Of a stretch of DNA of 64,000 bases, positions 53,470 through 62,771 are shown in pieces. The position numbers were made by a program, and so were the translations under genes. The stretch covers positions 1 to 64,000 of the forward strand of contig JADJQA010000002.1 in NCBI GenBank assembly GCA_016712985.1, in the 5' to 3' direction. Origin of the DNA: Sulfuritalea sp. (GTDB taxonomy: Bacteria > Pseudomonadota > Gammaproteobacteria > Burkholderiales > Rhodocyclaceae). Positions within the stretch are counted from its first letter, which is position 1; each line of letters begins with the position of its first letter. Below the pieces are notes generated by a model that saw nothing but the letters and a program-made list of their open reading frames with translations, was not told the DNA's origin and searched no databases.

Positions 53470-53522
53470 TCTGTGGTTCACTTCACGGGTTACCATCAAG
53501 TCTTCGCGACAAGGAGCTCGGC

Positions 53523-54560
53523 ATGATCAAGGCAGGAATCGTCGGCGGCACGGGCTACACCGGGGTGGAATTGCTGCGCCTGCTGGCGAGGCACCCGGGG
53601 GTTGAACTCACCGCCATCACCTCGCGCGGCGAGGCCGGGACCGCGGTGGCCGAGATGTTCCCCAGCCTGCGTGGTTCAGTCGGACTTAAGTTCAGCGATC
53701 CGAAGGATGCTCTGCTTGACGATTGCGACGTGGTGTTCTTTGCCACGCCCAACGGCATCGCCATGCAGCAGGCGCCACGCCTGCTCGACGCAGGAGTGAA
53801 AGTCATCGACCTGGCCGCCGATTTCCGCATCAAGGACGTGGCGCTGTGGGAGCAGTGGTATGGCATGAGCCATGCCAGCCCGGCGCTGGTCGCCGAGGCG
53901 GTGTATGGCCTGCCCGAGGTGAATCGCGAGCAGATCCGCACGGCGCGCCTGGTGGCCAATCCGGGTTGCTACCCCACGGCGACACAACTGGGTTTCCTGC
54001 CGCTGGTCGAGGCCGGCTGCATCGACCTCGATCACTTGATCGCGGATGCCAAGTCGGGTGTGTCCGGCGCCGGTCGCAAGGCCGAAGTTGGCATCCTGTT
54101 TTCCGAGGCCTCGGACAATTTCAAGGCCTACGCGGTGCCGGGTCACCGCCACCTGCCCGAGATCCGCCAGGGACTGGCGCGCGCTGCGGGCAAGGCGGCG
54201 AGCGATATCGGCCTGACTTTCGTGCCGCATCTGACGCCGATGATTCGCGGCATCCACGCGACGCTTTACGCCCGCATCACCCGCGAAGAGGATTTCCAGG
54301 CCCTGTTCGAGCAGCGCTACGCCGCCGAGCCTTTTGTCGACGTGTTGCCGCCGAAATCCCATCCCGAGACGCGTTCGGTGCGCGCGGCCAATTCCTGTCG
54401 AATCGCCCTGCATCGGCCACAGGGCGGCGACACATTGGTCGTGCTCTCGGTAATCGACAACCTGGTCAAGGGAGCCGCCGGACAGGCCGTGCAGAACATG
54501 AACCTGTTGTTTGGCTTGGACGAATGTTCGGGTCTTTCGCTAGTTCCCGTCTTGCCCTGA
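53523..54560 (+). CDS. argC: N-acetyl-gamma-glutamyl-phosphate reductase
   Basis: ArgC reduces N-acetylglutamyl phosphate to the semialdehyde in arginine synthesis. The 345-residue protein starts MIKAGIVGGTGYTGVELLRL with the NADP-binding GGTGYTG. The active-site cysteine is in LVANPGCYPTATQLGFLPLV, and GVSGAGRKAEVGILFSEASD and PHLTPMIRGIHATLYA follow. The start at 53523 is set by the family N-terminus. Its 3' end overlaps the next gene by 37 bases. Confidence 0.95.
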   Translation: MIKAGIVGGTGYTGVELLRLLARHPGVELTAITSRGEAGTAVAEMFPSLRGSVGLKFSDPKDALLDDCDVVFFATPNGIAMQQAPRLLDAGVKVIDLAADFRIKDVALWEQWYGMSHASPALVAEAVYGLPEVNREQIRTARLVANPGCYPTATQLGFLPLVEAGCIDLDHLIADAKSGVSGAGRKAEVGILFSEASDNFKAYAVPGHRHLPEIRQGLARAAGKAASDIGLTFVPHLTPMIRGIHATLYARITREEDFQALFEQRYAAEPFVDVLPPKSHPETRSVRAANSCRIALHRPQGGDTLVVLSVIDNLVKGAAGQAVQNMNLLFGLDECSGLSLVPVLP

Positions 54561-55291
54561 CGCTGAGGCGGCTGCGAAGTCGCTTCGGCATTTCGGCGCC
54601 GCGCGTCGCGGTGCGGACACATCTGCCGTGGTACTGGCGGGCGTTGGCCGTGGTGGTTCTTGCCGGCATTTCGCTGGCCCTGGCGGGCTGGATTTATGAC
54701 GCCGGGCAGCGCTTCGCGGGTTTTCACCAGGGCGACAGCGAGCACGAAATCGCGGCAATGCGCGAGCGCATCGTGCACCTTGAGTCCGAGCTGGAAAGCG
54801 CCCGCAAGGTGGCCAATTCCAGCGAGAGCCGCCTGCGTATCGAAAGCACTTCGCAGGAGCAGCTCTCCGTGCAGATCAAGACGCTGGAAGAAGAGAACAC
54901 CCGTCTCACGGCGGATCTGGCAACGTTTGAAAGCTTGGCGGGAAGGCAGACGGGGAATTCCGGCCGGGCGATCAGCAGACTGCAGATTCTTCCCGAGGGC
55001 GGCGGACAATATCGCTATCGCATGCTGCTGGCGCAAACCGGCGACAAGAAGGACAAGGAATTCAATGGCACGATCCAGTTGATTGCCACCGTCCAGCGAG
55101 GCAAGGAGACTGTTATGATGCAGTTTCCCGCCGCCGGCGATCCCGCTGCCAGCCAGTATCAAGTCGCTTTCCGCTACTTCCGGCGCCTGGAAGGCACATT
55201 CAGGGTGGCCACCGAGGCGCGAATTCTGCGTGTCGAGGCCCGTTTGGTCGAAGATGGAGTAGTCAAGGCCAGTCAGAGTGTGGCCCTTTGA
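54524..55291 (+). CDS. membrane-anchored coiled-coil protein (DUF6776-like)
   Basis: This 255-residue protein has one membrane helix (YWRALAVVVLAGISLALAGW), then a long coiled coil (EHEIAAMRERIVHLESELES to EEENTRLTADLATFESLA). A beta-rich C-terminal domain follows (GGGQYRYRMLLAQTGDK and QYQVAFRYFRRLEGTF). This layout and the place between argC and a bactofilin gene recur in betaproteobacteria, where the protein is annotated only as a domain of unknown function. It may link the bactofilin to the envelope; that is an inference. Confidence 0.75.
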   Translation: MFGSFASSRLALTLRRLRSRFGISAPRVAVRTHLPWYWRALAVVVLAGISLALAGWIYDAGQRFAGFHQGDSEHEIAAMRERIVHLESELESARKVANSSESRLRIESTSQEQLSVQIKTLEEENTRLTADLATFESLAGRQTGNSGRAISRLQILPEGGGQYRYRMLLAQTGDKKDKEFNGTIQLIATVQRGKETVMMQFPAAGDPAASQYQVAFRYFRRLEGTFRVATEARILRVEARLVEDGVVKASQSVAL

Positions 55292-55348
55292 CCAGCAGGA
55301 CGCCAAGAAGACGCCGTGATGAACATTAGCTTTCAGGAGATTTGGACG

Positions 55349-55750
55349 ATGTTTGGCAAGAAGAAAAGCAAGCCGCAAGGACGCATCGACAGCCTGATCG
55401 GCACCGGCACCACGCTGGTCGGCGACGTGAGCTTTACCGGCGGCCTGCGCGTCGATGGCGAAATCAAGGGCAATATACGCGGCGTCGACGGACAGCCGGC
55501 GACGCTGGTGATCAGCGAGCACGCGAGGGTCGAGGGCGAGATCTCGGTTTCGCACCTGGTGGTCAATGGCACGGTCATCGGGTCGGTGCATTCCAGCGAT
55601 TTCCTGGAACTTCAGACGCGTGCCAGGGTCACGGGAGATGTCGAGTACAGCACCATCGAGATCCATCTTGGGGCCATAGTGCAGGGGCGTCTCGTGCACC
55701 ATGGCCTGCCGGCGAAGGCGGTTGAGCTAAAGCTGGCGGCCAGCAATTGA
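55349..55750 (+). CDS. bactofilin family cytoskeletal protein
   Basis: Bactofilins polymerise into filaments that place cell-wall enzymes. The 133-residue protein starts MFGKKKSKPQGRIDSLIGTG and has the right-handed beta-helix text TLVGDVSFTGGLRVDGEIKG, then TLVISEHARVEGEISVSHLV and GTVIGSVHSSDFLELQTRAR. CAGGAG upstream fixes the ATG at 55349, although a GTG at 55316 would be in frame. A cell-wall peptidase of the M23 type lies a little downstream, the kind of partner bactofilins often have. Confidence 0.9.
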   Translation: MFGKKKSKPQGRIDSLIGTGTTLVGDVSFTGGLRVDGEIKGNIRGVDGQPATLVISEHARVEGEISVSHLVVNGTVIGSVHSSDFLELQTRARVTGDVEYSTIEIHLGAIVQGRLVHHGLPAKAVELKLAASN

Positions 55751-55848
55751 CCTTCCGTGCCATTGAAATCATAATTCGTGGACCCACCTACATGTTTGAA
55801 GCAGTGGCGCGGCACCCCTGATGATGAAACACGCGAAAGGCGAACTGA

Positions 55849-55890
55849 ACGCCCGCCCCTCCCATCATCCCCTCACGGGGAGGCTCCTAG
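55849..55890. repeat. divergent dispersed palindrome upstream of erpA
   Basis: CGCCCCTCCCATCATCCCCTCACGGGGAGGCTCC forms a CCTC-CCC/GGGGAGG hairpin. It is a weak member of the dispersed family, followed by CGGCTCGCTTCGCTCG and then AT-rich leader sequence. Confidence 0.45.
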
Positions 55891-55985
55891 TCGGCTCGCT
55901 TCGCTCGACTATTACTATTACCCCTCGCACCGAACGAGTTGTTTCACGCTAATATATCCATTGCGGCCCCCCACAGGAGAACACC

Positions 55986-56336
55986 ATGAATGCACCCACC
56001 GAAATGCCGGCACCGCTCAATTTCACCGACAACGCGGCGAGCAAGGTCAAGGAGCTCATCGCCGAGGAAGGCAATCCCGAACTCAAACTGCGGGTGTTTG
56101 TGACCGGGGGCGGTTGCTCCGGCTTCCAGTATGGCTTCACCTTCGACGAAGTGACCAATGAAGACGACACGGTGATGGAAAAGAATGGCGTGTCCCTGCT
56201 GATCGATCCGATGAGCTATCAGTACCTGGTGGGCGCCGAGATCGACTACTCTGAAGGTCTTGAAGGTTCGCAATTCGTCATCAAGAACCCGAATGCCACC
56301 AGTACCTGCGGTTGCGGGTCGTCCTTCTCGTCCTGA
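55986..56336 (+). CDS. erpA: iron-sulfur cluster insertion protein ErpA
   Basis: ErpA is an A-type carrier that passes iron-sulfur clusters to apo-enzymes. The 116-residue protein has the three cluster cysteines C44 (VTGGGCSGFQYGFTFDE), C108 and C110 (NATSTCGCGSSFSS). LLIDPMSYQYLVGAEIDYSE is the family middle segment. GGAG lies close to the ATG. It stands between bactofilin and anmK, its usual setting in betaproteobacteria. Confidence 0.95.
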   Translation: MNAPTEMPAPLNFTDNAASKVKELIAEEGNPELKLRVFVTGGGCSGFQYGFTFDEVTNEDDTVMEKNGVSLLIDPMSYQYLVGAEIDYSEGLEGSQFVIKNPNATSTCGCGSSFSS

Positions 56337-56432
56337 TTCGACTGGCTTGAACGAAGGGCGCGGGGGCAGGGCCCACACGCCCTTTGTCGTTATGTCCCCG
56401 TGCTTGGCCGGGGACGGTATCCCTTGGCGGGA

Positions 56433-57533
56433 CTACCGCGGATAGATCGCGCCCAGCACTCGCGGGCCGCTGGCGCCGGTCACTTCCGCCAGGTTGCCCG
56501 GTTCGCCGCGCAGCGTGCGCCAGGCCAGCCAGGCAAAGGCCAGCGCTTCGACCCAGTCCGGCGCTTGGCCCAAAGAGTCGGTGCTGGCGACACGGCAATC
56601 CGGCAGATGCTGTTGCAGGCGCGCCATCAGCGCCTGGTTGTGCGCACCACCGCCGCAGACGAAGAGTTGGTCAGGGCTGCCGCACCAGCGCCCGATGGCT
56701 TGGGTTGCGGACAAGGCGGTGAGTTCCAGCAACGTGGCCTGGACATCCTCCGGCCGTTCGCTGCCCGCCAGACGACACTCCAGCCACGCGATGTTGAACT
56801 CGTCGCGCCCGCAGCTCTTGGGCGGGCTTGCGCTGAAGAAGCCATCGGCGAGCAGGCTGCGCAGCAGTTCCGCCAGCGCCTGCCCTTGGGTCGCCCAGCG
56901 TCCGGCTTCATCGTAGCGCTGCCCCTGATGGCGCTCGATCCAGGCATCCATCAGCAGGTTGCCCGGACCGCAGTCGAAACCTCGCACCGCCTGACCCGGG
57001 TTCAGGTCCGTCAGGTTGGCGATGCCGCCGACATTGAGGATGACCCGATGCCGCTTTGGATCGCCGAATGCGGCGGCATGAAAGGCCGGCACCAGAGGTG
57101 CGCCCTGGCCCCCCGCGGCGATGTCGCGGCTGCGGAAATCAGCCACGACGGCGATTCCGCACAGCTCAGCCAGCAGGGCGGGATTGTTCAGTTGCACGCT
57201 GTAGCCGTTTGCCGGCCGATGGCGGATGGTCTGCCCGTGGCAGCCGATGGCCGCAACCTGCGCCGCGGTGGCGCCCGCGCCGCCAAGCACCTCGTGCACC
57301 GCCTGCGCATAGCAACGCGCCAGCTCATTGGCGAGCAGCGCGGCGGCGTGGATTTCATCGTGTTGCGCCGACTGCAGCTTCAGAGCCTGCTGACGAATGG
57401 TGGTCGGATACGGCAACCAGAAGGTCGCCAGCGTGCGTGGAAGCTTGTCCGAGAAGTCGGCGAGGACGGCATCGACGCCATCCAAGCTGGTCCCGGACAT
57501 TAGCCCAATGACCAGCGGCGCAGCCAACGCCAT
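56433..57533 (-). CDS. anmK: anhydro-N-acetylmuramic acid kinase
   Basis: AnmK opens and phosphorylates anhydroMurNAc during cell-wall recycling. The 366-residue protein opens PLVIGLMSGTSLDGVDAVLA (phosphate-binding SGTSxDG), then QVAAIGCHGQTIRHRP, ILNVGGIANLTDLN, GFDCGPGNLLMDAWIERHQG and LFVCGGGAHNQALM. All match the sugar-kinase fold of AnmK. It starts one base after the stop of the M23 peptidase gene, so the two cell-wall genes are coupled. Confidence 0.93.
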   Translation of the reverse strand: MALAAPLVIGLMSGTSLDGVDAVLADFSDKLPRTLATFWLPYPTTIRQQALKLQSAQHDEIHAAALLANELARCYAQAVHEVLGGAGATAAQVAAIGCHGQTIRHRPANGYSVQLNNPALLAELCGIAVVADFRSRDIAAGGQGAPLVPAFHAAAFGDPKRHRVILNVGGIANLTDLNPGQAVRGFDCGPGNLLMDAWIERHQGQRYDEAGRWATQGQALAELLRSLLADGFFSASPPKSCGRDEFNIAWLECRLAGSERPEDVQATLLELTALSATQAIGRWCGSPDQLFVCGGGAHNQALMARLQQHLPDCRVASTDSLGQAPDWVEALAFAWLAWRTLRGEPGNLAEVTGASGPRVLGAIYPR

Positions 57534-57534
57534 T

Positions 57535-58935
57535 TCAGTCAGCCTGGGCGAGGTTGAATCCGCGAATCAGGTCAAGACGGGCAAGTGGGGCCGCGGTTTG
57601 CGCCCGGAACAGGCCAAGCTGTCGGGGCAGCAGGGGTGGTGCGCCGGGCAGAGCCATTGCCAGGGGATTCTGATGCATGTCGCTGACGCGAAATTCGTAA
57701 TGCAGGTGCGGGCCGCTGGCCATTCCCGTGGCTCCAACGAAGCCGATGACGTCGCCCTGGCCGACACGGCTGCCCTTGCGCAGGCCGGGCGCAAAGGCCG
57801 AGAGGTGACCGTAAAGCGTGGTGTAGCGGCTCTGGTGGCGCAGGATCACCACCTTGCCATAACCCCCCTGGACGCCGACGTGCTCGACCACGCCGTCGCC
57901 GGTTGCCTTGACGCGGGTGCCTACCGGTGCGCCGTAGTCGATGCCTTTGTGGGCGCGCCATTTCTGCAGGATGGGATGAAAGCGCGCGGTGCTGAAACCC
58001 GAGGTAATCCGCGAGAATTCCAACGGTGAGCGCAGGAAGGCCTTGCGGATGTTCTTGCCGTCGGCCGTGTAATAGCCGCTGCTGTTCTCGCCGCCGGCTG
58101 GATCGGCGAACCACGCTGCGCGATAGGTCTTGCCGTTGTTCACAAACTCGGCGGCGAGGATGCGCCCGGTACGTATCGGACGACCGAGGTAGTTGACTGA
58201 TTCGTAAATCACGGCGAAGCGGTCACCCTTGCGCAGATCGCGGTGAAAGTCGATGTCGCCACCGAAAATGTCGGCCAGTTGCGTCGCGACCGCATCCGGA
58301 ATCCCCGCCGCATCGGATGCGCCGAACAGCGAATAGCGGACCTCGGCGGACTTCATCACCACCTGGGTTTCCAGCGCCAGGGTTTGCTCGGACGCGGAAA
58401 ATCCGTCGGGACCGCGTTCAACCACCAGGGCCTGATCCTTGCCGCCATTCAGCGGGAAAACCAGCGTCTGCAGCTCGCCCTGAGCGCCGGTGCGCGCCGT
58501 CAGATTCTTGCCGGGGCCGAGTTGGCGGAACAGGTTCTGGGCAGTCGCGTTGCCTTTCAGGAATCCGACTGCGGCCGGATCATCGATGCCGAGCCGCTGC
58601 AGCAGCCCCGTCACCGTGTCGCCGCGCTGCACCCGCTCTTCATGCAGGAAGCTCTGGCTAGGGTCCTCGTTGACACTCTGGTCAGGCAGCGCGAGCTGCT
58701 CGACCACTTGCTGTTGGGTTATGTCCGCGAGACCGGCATCATTCACGGTGCCAAAGGCGGCGACCATGCTGAACAGCGAAACGCCGAAAACCACGAGGCC
58801 GGCCTGGAAGTGTCCGGGTCGTTCGAATCGGTAGTCCAGGAGTTGCGCTAAAATCCCGCTCTTGTTTTCGTGCAATTGGATGGGTGGGCCGCCTGAAAAG
58901 TTGGGTGAGTGTAACAAAAATCCCCCTTCCGTCAA
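57535..58935 (-). CDS. M23-family murein endopeptidase
   Basis: LytM-type peptidases cut peptidoglycan cross-bridges. There is one N-terminal helix (LVVFGVSLFSMVAAFGTV), an OapA/LysM-like middle (RVQRGDTVTGLLQRLGIDDP) and the M23 domain with HKGIDYGAPVGTRVKATGDG, GYGKVVILRHQSRYTTLYGH and MASGPHLHYEFRV. The zinc ligands are H and D in HKGIDYG and the second H of HLHYEF, so it looks active (MepM-like). The first 20 residues up to PPIQ reach into the tyrS leader and may not be translated; a TTG further in is an alternative start. Confidence 0.9.
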   Translation of the reverse strand: MTEGGFLLHSPNFSGGPPIQLHENKSGILAQLLDYRFERPGHFQAGLVVFGVSLFSMVAAFGTVNDAGLADITQQQVVEQLALPDQSVNEDPSQSFLHEERVQRGDTVTGLLQRLGIDDPAAVGFLKGNATAQNLFRQLGPGKNLTARTGAQGELQTLVFPLNGGKDQALVVERGPDGFSASEQTLALETQVVMKSAEVRYSLFGASDAAGIPDAVATQLADIFGGDIDFHRDLRKGDRFAVIYESVNYLGRPIRTGRILAAEFVNNGKTYRAAWFADPAGGENSSGYYTADGKNIRKAFLRSPLEFSRITSGFSTARFHPILQKWRAHKGIDYGAPVGTRVKATGDGVVEHVGVQGGYGKVVILRHQSRYTTLYGHLSAFAPGLRKGSRVGQGDVIGFVGATGMASGPHLHYEFRVSDMHQNPLAMALPGAPPLLPRQLGLFRAQTAAPLARLDLIRGFNLAQAD

Positions 58936-58950
58936 CCCAGGTTAAGCCTC

Positions 58951-60138
58951 ATGATCGAGATCGACTCCCAACTTGCGCTGATCAAGCGTGGCGCCGACGA
59001 ACTGCTGATCGAGTCGGAACTCGTCGAGAAACTCAAGTCGGACCGTCCCTTGCGCATCAAGGCGGGCTTCGATCCGACCGCACCGGACCTTCATCTCGGG
59101 CATACGGTGCTGATCAACAAACTGCGGCACTTCCAGGATCTCGGCCACCACGTGATGTTCCTGATCGGCGACTTCACCGGAATGATCGGCGATCCGAGCG
59201 GCAAGAACGCGACCCGCCCGCCGCTGTCCCGCGAGCAGATACTCGAAAACGCCGACACCTACCGCGAACAGGTGTTCAAGATCCTCGATCCGCACAGCAC
59301 CGAGGTCTGCTTCAACTCGACCTGGTTCGAGCCGCTCGGCGCGGCCGGCATGATCAAGCTGGCCGCCCGCCACACCGTCGCGCGGATGCTGGAACGCGAC
59401 GACTTTTCCAAACGCTACAGCAGCGGTTTGCCGATCGCGATCCATGAATTCCTCTATCCGCTGTGCCAGGGCTACGATTCGGTGGCGATGAAGGCCGATG
59501 TCGAACTCGGTGGCGTCGACCAGAAGTTCAATCTGCTGGTCGGACGCGAGTTGCAGAAGCACTACGGCCAGGCACCGCAGTGCGTCCTGATGATGCCGCT
59601 GCTGGAAGGCCTGGACGGCGTCAACAAGATGTCGAAATCGCTGGGCAATTACATCGGCATTGCCGAATCGCCCACCGAAATCTTCGGCAAGCTGATGTCG
59701 GTGTCGGATGAACTGATGTGGCGTTACTACGAGCTGCTGTCGTTTCGCGCCGATGACGAGATCGCCCGGTTCAAGCGCGAAGTGGCCGACGGGCGCAATC
59801 CGCGCGACGTCAAGGTGCTGCTGGGACAGGAGATCGTCGCCCGTTTCCATTCGGCGCGGGAGGCGGACGCCGCACTGGCCGAGTTCGAAGCACGTTTTCA
59901 GCGCGGCGTATTGCCCGCGGACATGCCCGAGGTCCGTGTTGCGGCCGGCTCCCTGGCGCAGGTGCTGAAGGCCGCCGGACTGACGCCGAGCACCTCCGAT
60001 GCCCTACGGATGATCGATGGCGGCGGGGTCCGGATCAACGGTGAGAAAGTTGCCGATCGCGCCGCGGCGCTTAGCGCCGGAGAGTGCGTCGTGTTGCAGG
60101 TCGGCAAGCGAAAATTCGCCCGCGTGACCATGATCTGA
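58951..60138 (+). CDS. tyrS: tyrosyl-tRNA synthetase
   Basis: TyrS charges tRNA-Tyr. The 395-residue class I enzyme has the HIGH-type motif HLGH at 48-51 (PDLHLGHTVLINKLRHFQDL) and KMSKS at 226-230 (GVNKMSKSLGNYIGI). A C-terminal S4 RNA-binding domain starts near SLAQVLKAAGL and includes MIDGGGVRINGEKV. It is divergent from the M23 peptidase gene, with only 15 bases between their ends, so their promoters overlap. Confidence 0.96.
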   Translation: MIEIDSQLALIKRGADELLIESELVEKLKSDRPLRIKAGFDPTAPDLHLGHTVLINKLRHFQDLGHHVMFLIGDFTGMIGDPSGKNATRPPLSREQILENADTYREQVFKILDPHSTEVCFNSTWFEPLGAAGMIKLAARHTVARMLERDDFSKRYSSGLPIAIHEFLYPLCQGYDSVAMKADVELGGVDQKFNLLVGRELQKHYGQAPQCVLMMPLLEGLDGVNKMSKSLGNYIGIAESPTEIFGKLMSVSDELMWRYYELLSFRADDEIARFKREVADGRNPRDVKVLLGQEIVARFHSAREADAALAEFEARFQRGVLPADMPEVRVAAGSLAQVLKAAGLTPSTSDALRMIDGGGVRINGEKVADRAAALSAGECVVLQVGKRKFARVTMI

Positions 60139-60164
60139 AGAAACTGGTGTTCCCGGTTCCAGGG

Positions 60165-61280
60165 TCAGAGCAGCACCAGGTTGTCGCGGTGGATCAGTTC
60201 CGCGCCGTCGATGTAGCCGAGCAGGGCTTCGATGTCCTGCGTGCCGTGGCCGGCGATGCGGCGCGCTTCCGAGCTTGAATAGCTGATCAGGCCGCGCGCA
60301 ACCTCGCGGCCATCGGGGGCGCGACAGGCAACCGCCGCGCCGCGCTGGAAATCACCCTCGACACGCACCACGCCAACTGACAGCAGGCTGCGGCCGCCGC
60401 CCAGCGCCTGCACCGCGCCGGCATCGAGCGTCAGCGCTCCGGCCAGTTGCAGATGGTCGGCCAGCCATTGCTTGCGTGCGGCCAGCGGCGATTCGACGGC
60501 ATAGAGCAGGGTGCCGATGGCCTCGCCGCGCGCCGCGGCCAGCAGCGAATCCGGCTCGCGGCCGCTGACGATCAGGGTATGCGCCCCGCTCTTGGCGGCG
60601 CGCCGGGCGGCGCGCACCTTGGTGATCATGCCGCCCCTGGAGATGCCCGAGCCGGCGCCGCCGGCCATGGCCTCGAAGCGGCTATCGTCGGCGCGCCCCT
60701 CGCCAATCAGGTTCGCGGCGGGGTCCAGGCGCGGATCGGCGCTGTAGAGGCCCTTCTGGTCAGTCAGGATCACCAGCGCGTCGGCTTCCACCAGATTTGC
60801 CACCAGCGCCCCGAGCGTGTCGTTGTCGCCGAACTTGATCTCGTCGGTAACCACCGTGTCGTTCTCGTTGATGACCGGCACCACGTCGAGGTCGAGCAGG
60901 GTTTGCAGGGTCGAGCGGGCGTTGAGGTAACGCGTGCGGTCGGCCAGGTCATCGTGGGTCAGCAGGACCTGCGCGGCTTTCAAGCCATGTTCCAGGAAGG
61001 TGGTTTCATAGGCCTGCGCCAGGCCCATCTGGCCAACGGCTGCTGCTGCCTGCAGGTCATGCATGGCACGCGGCCGCGTGGTCCAGCCCAAGCGCTGCAT
61101 GCCGGCGGCAATCGCGCCGGAGGAGACCAGCAGCACCTGCCGCCCGTCGGCGTGCAGCGCGGCGATCTGGCGCGCGCATTCCGCGATGAAATCGTGGGCC
61201 AGGCCCTCGCCGTTGTTGGTGACCAGCGCACTGCCCACCTTGACCACCAGGCGCTTCGCCTCAGCTATCTGCCGTCTCAT
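60165..61280 (-). CDS. proB: glutamate 5-kinase
   Basis: ProB makes glutamyl phosphate in proline synthesis. The 371-residue protein has AKRLVVKVGSALVTNNGEGL, then VLLVSSGAIAAGMQRLGW, NENDTVVTDEIKFGDNDTLG and GAGSGISRGGMITKVRAARR of the amino-acid kinase fold. A C-terminal PUA domain follows (GALTLDAGAVQALGGGRSLL and on). Its start overlaps obgE by 20 bases. It is the last gene of the rplU-rpmA-obgE-proB run. Confidence 0.95.
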   Translation of the reverse strand: MRRQIAEAKRLVVKVGSALVTNNGEGLAHDFIAECARQIAALHADGRQVLLVSSGAIAAGMQRLGWTTRPRAMHDLQAAAAVGQMGLAQAYETTFLEHGLKAAQVLLTHDDLADRTRYLNARSTLQTLLDLDVVPVINENDTVVTDEIKFGDNDTLGALVANLVEADALVILTDQKGLYSADPRLDPAANLIGEGRADDSRFEAMAGGAGSGISRGGMITKVRAARRAAKSGAHTLIVSGREPDSLLAAARGEAIGTLLYAVESPLAARKQWLADHLQLAGALTLDAGAVQALGGGRSLLSVGVVRVEGDFQRGAAVACRAPDGREVARGLISYSSSEARRIAGHGTQDIEALLGYIDGAELIHRDNLVLL

Positions 61281-62295
61281 GCTGGTGCCTTTGGCATTCG
61301 AGATGGTCCATGACCGCGAAATTGACTTCGCGGCAGCCCTCGCCGCTGATCGCGGAAATCACGAAGCTGCGCTGCGGTCGGTAGCTGTCCGTCAGCGCCT
61401 TGATACGCGCCGCGCGGTCTTCGCCGGGCACCAGGTCGATCTTGTTGACCAGCAGCCAGCGTGGCTTGTCGAACAGGGCTTGATCGTACTTTCTCAGTTC
61501 TTCGAGAATCGCAGCCGCATCGCGCGCCGGATCGGCTTCCGGATCGAAGGGCGAAACATCCACCAGATGCAGCAGCAGGCCGGTGCGCTGCAAGTGCTTG
61601 AGGAAGCGGTGGCCGAGGCCGGCGCCTTCCGCCGCGCCTTCGATCAGGCCGGGAATGTCGGCGATGACGAAGCTGCGGTTATCGTCGACGCGCACCACGC
61701 CGAGATTCGGATGCAGCGTGGTGAAGGGGTAATCGGCGACCTTGGGTTTCGCCGCGGAAACGGCGCGAATGAACGTGGATTTGCCGGCATTGGGCAGGCC
61801 CAGCAGGCCGACGTCGGCCAGCACCTTGAGTTCCAGCTTCAGCTCGCGCTTTTCGCCCTCCTGTCCCGGCGTGTTTTGCCGCGGGGCGCGATTGGTGCTG
61901 GACTTGAAGTGCGAATTGCCGAGTCCGCCGATGCCGCCCTTGGCGATCAGCCAGCGCTTGCCGTCGGTGTCGAGGTCGGCGATCAGCTCACCGGAGGCGC
62001 TGTCGGTGATTACGGTGCCCACCGGCATGCGCAGTTCCATGTCTGCCCCGCCCTTGCCGTAGCGGTCCGAGCCGTGGCCGTTCTCGCCCTTCTGGCCGCG
62101 AAACACCCGGTTGTAACGGAAGTCGATCAGGGTGTTGAGGTTGCGGTCAGCGACGGCCCAGATGCTCGCACCCTTGCCGCCGTCGCCGCCGTCCGGCCCG
62201 CCCAGGGGAATGTATTTCTCGCGGCGAAACGACACCGCGCCGTTGCCGCCGTCGCCGGCGAGAACTTCTATGCGCGCTTCGTCGAAGAATTTCAT
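61261..62295 (-). CDS. obgE: GTPase Obg/CgtA
   Basis: ObgE is a ribosome-associated GTPase for 50S assembly. The 344-residue protein has the Gly-rich Obg fold (KFFDEARIEVLAGDGGNGAV, then GGPDGGDGGKGASIWAVAD). The G motifs are GLPNAGKSTFIRAVSAAKP (G1), DIPGLIEGAAEGAGLGHRFL (G3), NKIDLVPG (G4) and FVISAISGEGC (G5). The C-terminus is short, as in many betaproteobacteria. Confidence 0.96.
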   Translation of the reverse strand: MKFFDEARIEVLAGDGGNGAVSFRREKYIPLGGPDGGDGGKGASIWAVADRNLNTLIDFRYNRVFRGQKGENGHGSDRYGKGGADMELRMPVGTVITDSASGELIADLDTDGKRWLIAKGGIGGLGNSHFKSSTNRAPRQNTPGQEGEKRELKLELKVLADVGLLGLPNAGKSTFIRAVSAAKPKVADYPFTTLHPNLGVVRVDDNRSFVIADIPGLIEGAAEGAGLGHRFLKHLQRTGLLLHLVDVSPFDPEADPARDAAAILEELRKYDQALFDKPRWLLVNKIDLVPGEDRAARIKALTDSYRPQRSFVISAISGEGCREVNFAVMDHLECQRHQHETADS

Positions 62296-62326
62296 GGGTC
62301 TGGTATTGCATTCCGAGAATGGGACT

Positions 62327-62398
62327 CCGTTCGGCCTGAGCTTGTCGAAGGTCTGTGGCTGATCGATTGGCGCAGTTCGACAGGCTCACTGCGAACGG
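62327..62398. repeat. inverted dispersed repeat after rpmA operon terminator
   Basis: CCGTTCGGCCTGAGCTTGTC and the facing GTTCGACAGGCTCACTGCG plus AACGG are inverted arms of a repeat type (GAGCYTGTCGAA) scattered widely in proteobacterial genomes. It lies between rpmA and obgE. Confidence 0.6.
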
Positions 62399-62423
62399 TA
62401 TCCGGTTTGGGGAAACCGCGCAC

Positions 62424-62461
62424 CAAAAACGCGAAAGCCCTATCGTCGCGATAGGGCTTTC
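62424..62461 (-). terminator. intrinsic terminator of rplU-rpmA
   Basis: Reading on the minus strand, GAAAGCCCTATCGC and GATAGGGCTTTC pair around a short loop and are followed by CGCGTTTTT. It lies about 20 bases after the rpmA stop, so obgE must have a further promoter or rely on read-through. Confidence 0.8.
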
Positions 62462-62479
62462 ATCTCGGGAAGGAGGAAC

Positions 62480-62743
62480 CTAGGCGGCCGCCGGAACGAT
62501 GCTGACGACGCGGCGCTTGGCCGGGCCCTTGATGGCGAACAGCACCTTGCCTTCGACCTTGGCAAACAGCGTGTGGTCCTTGCCCATGCCGACGTTGTCG
62601 CCGGGATGGAACTCGGTGCCGCGCTGCCGCACGATGATGCTGCCGGCGGAAATCAGTTCACCGCCATAGCTCTTGACGCCAAGGCGTTTCGATTCCGAGT
62701 CGCGGCCGTTGCGGGAACTGCCGCCTGCTTTTTTGTGTGCCAT
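62480..62743 (-). CDS. rpmA: 50S ribosomal protein L27
   Basis: L27 reaches the peptidyl-transferase centre with its N-terminus. The 87-residue protein reads MAHKKAGGSSRNGRDSESKR, then GGELISAGSIIVRQRGTEFH and DNVGMGKDHTLFAKVEGKV, matching the family along its length. The start is the conserved MAHKK. It follows rplU by 28 bases. Confidence 0.97.
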   Translation of the reverse strand: MAHKKAGGSSRNGRDSESKRLGVKSYGGELISAGSIIVRQRGTEFHPGDNVGMGKDHTLFAKVEGKVLFAIKGPAKRRVVSIVPAAA

Positions 62744-62771
62744 GTTCTAGCTCCTGGTTCTCTGGTCGGGC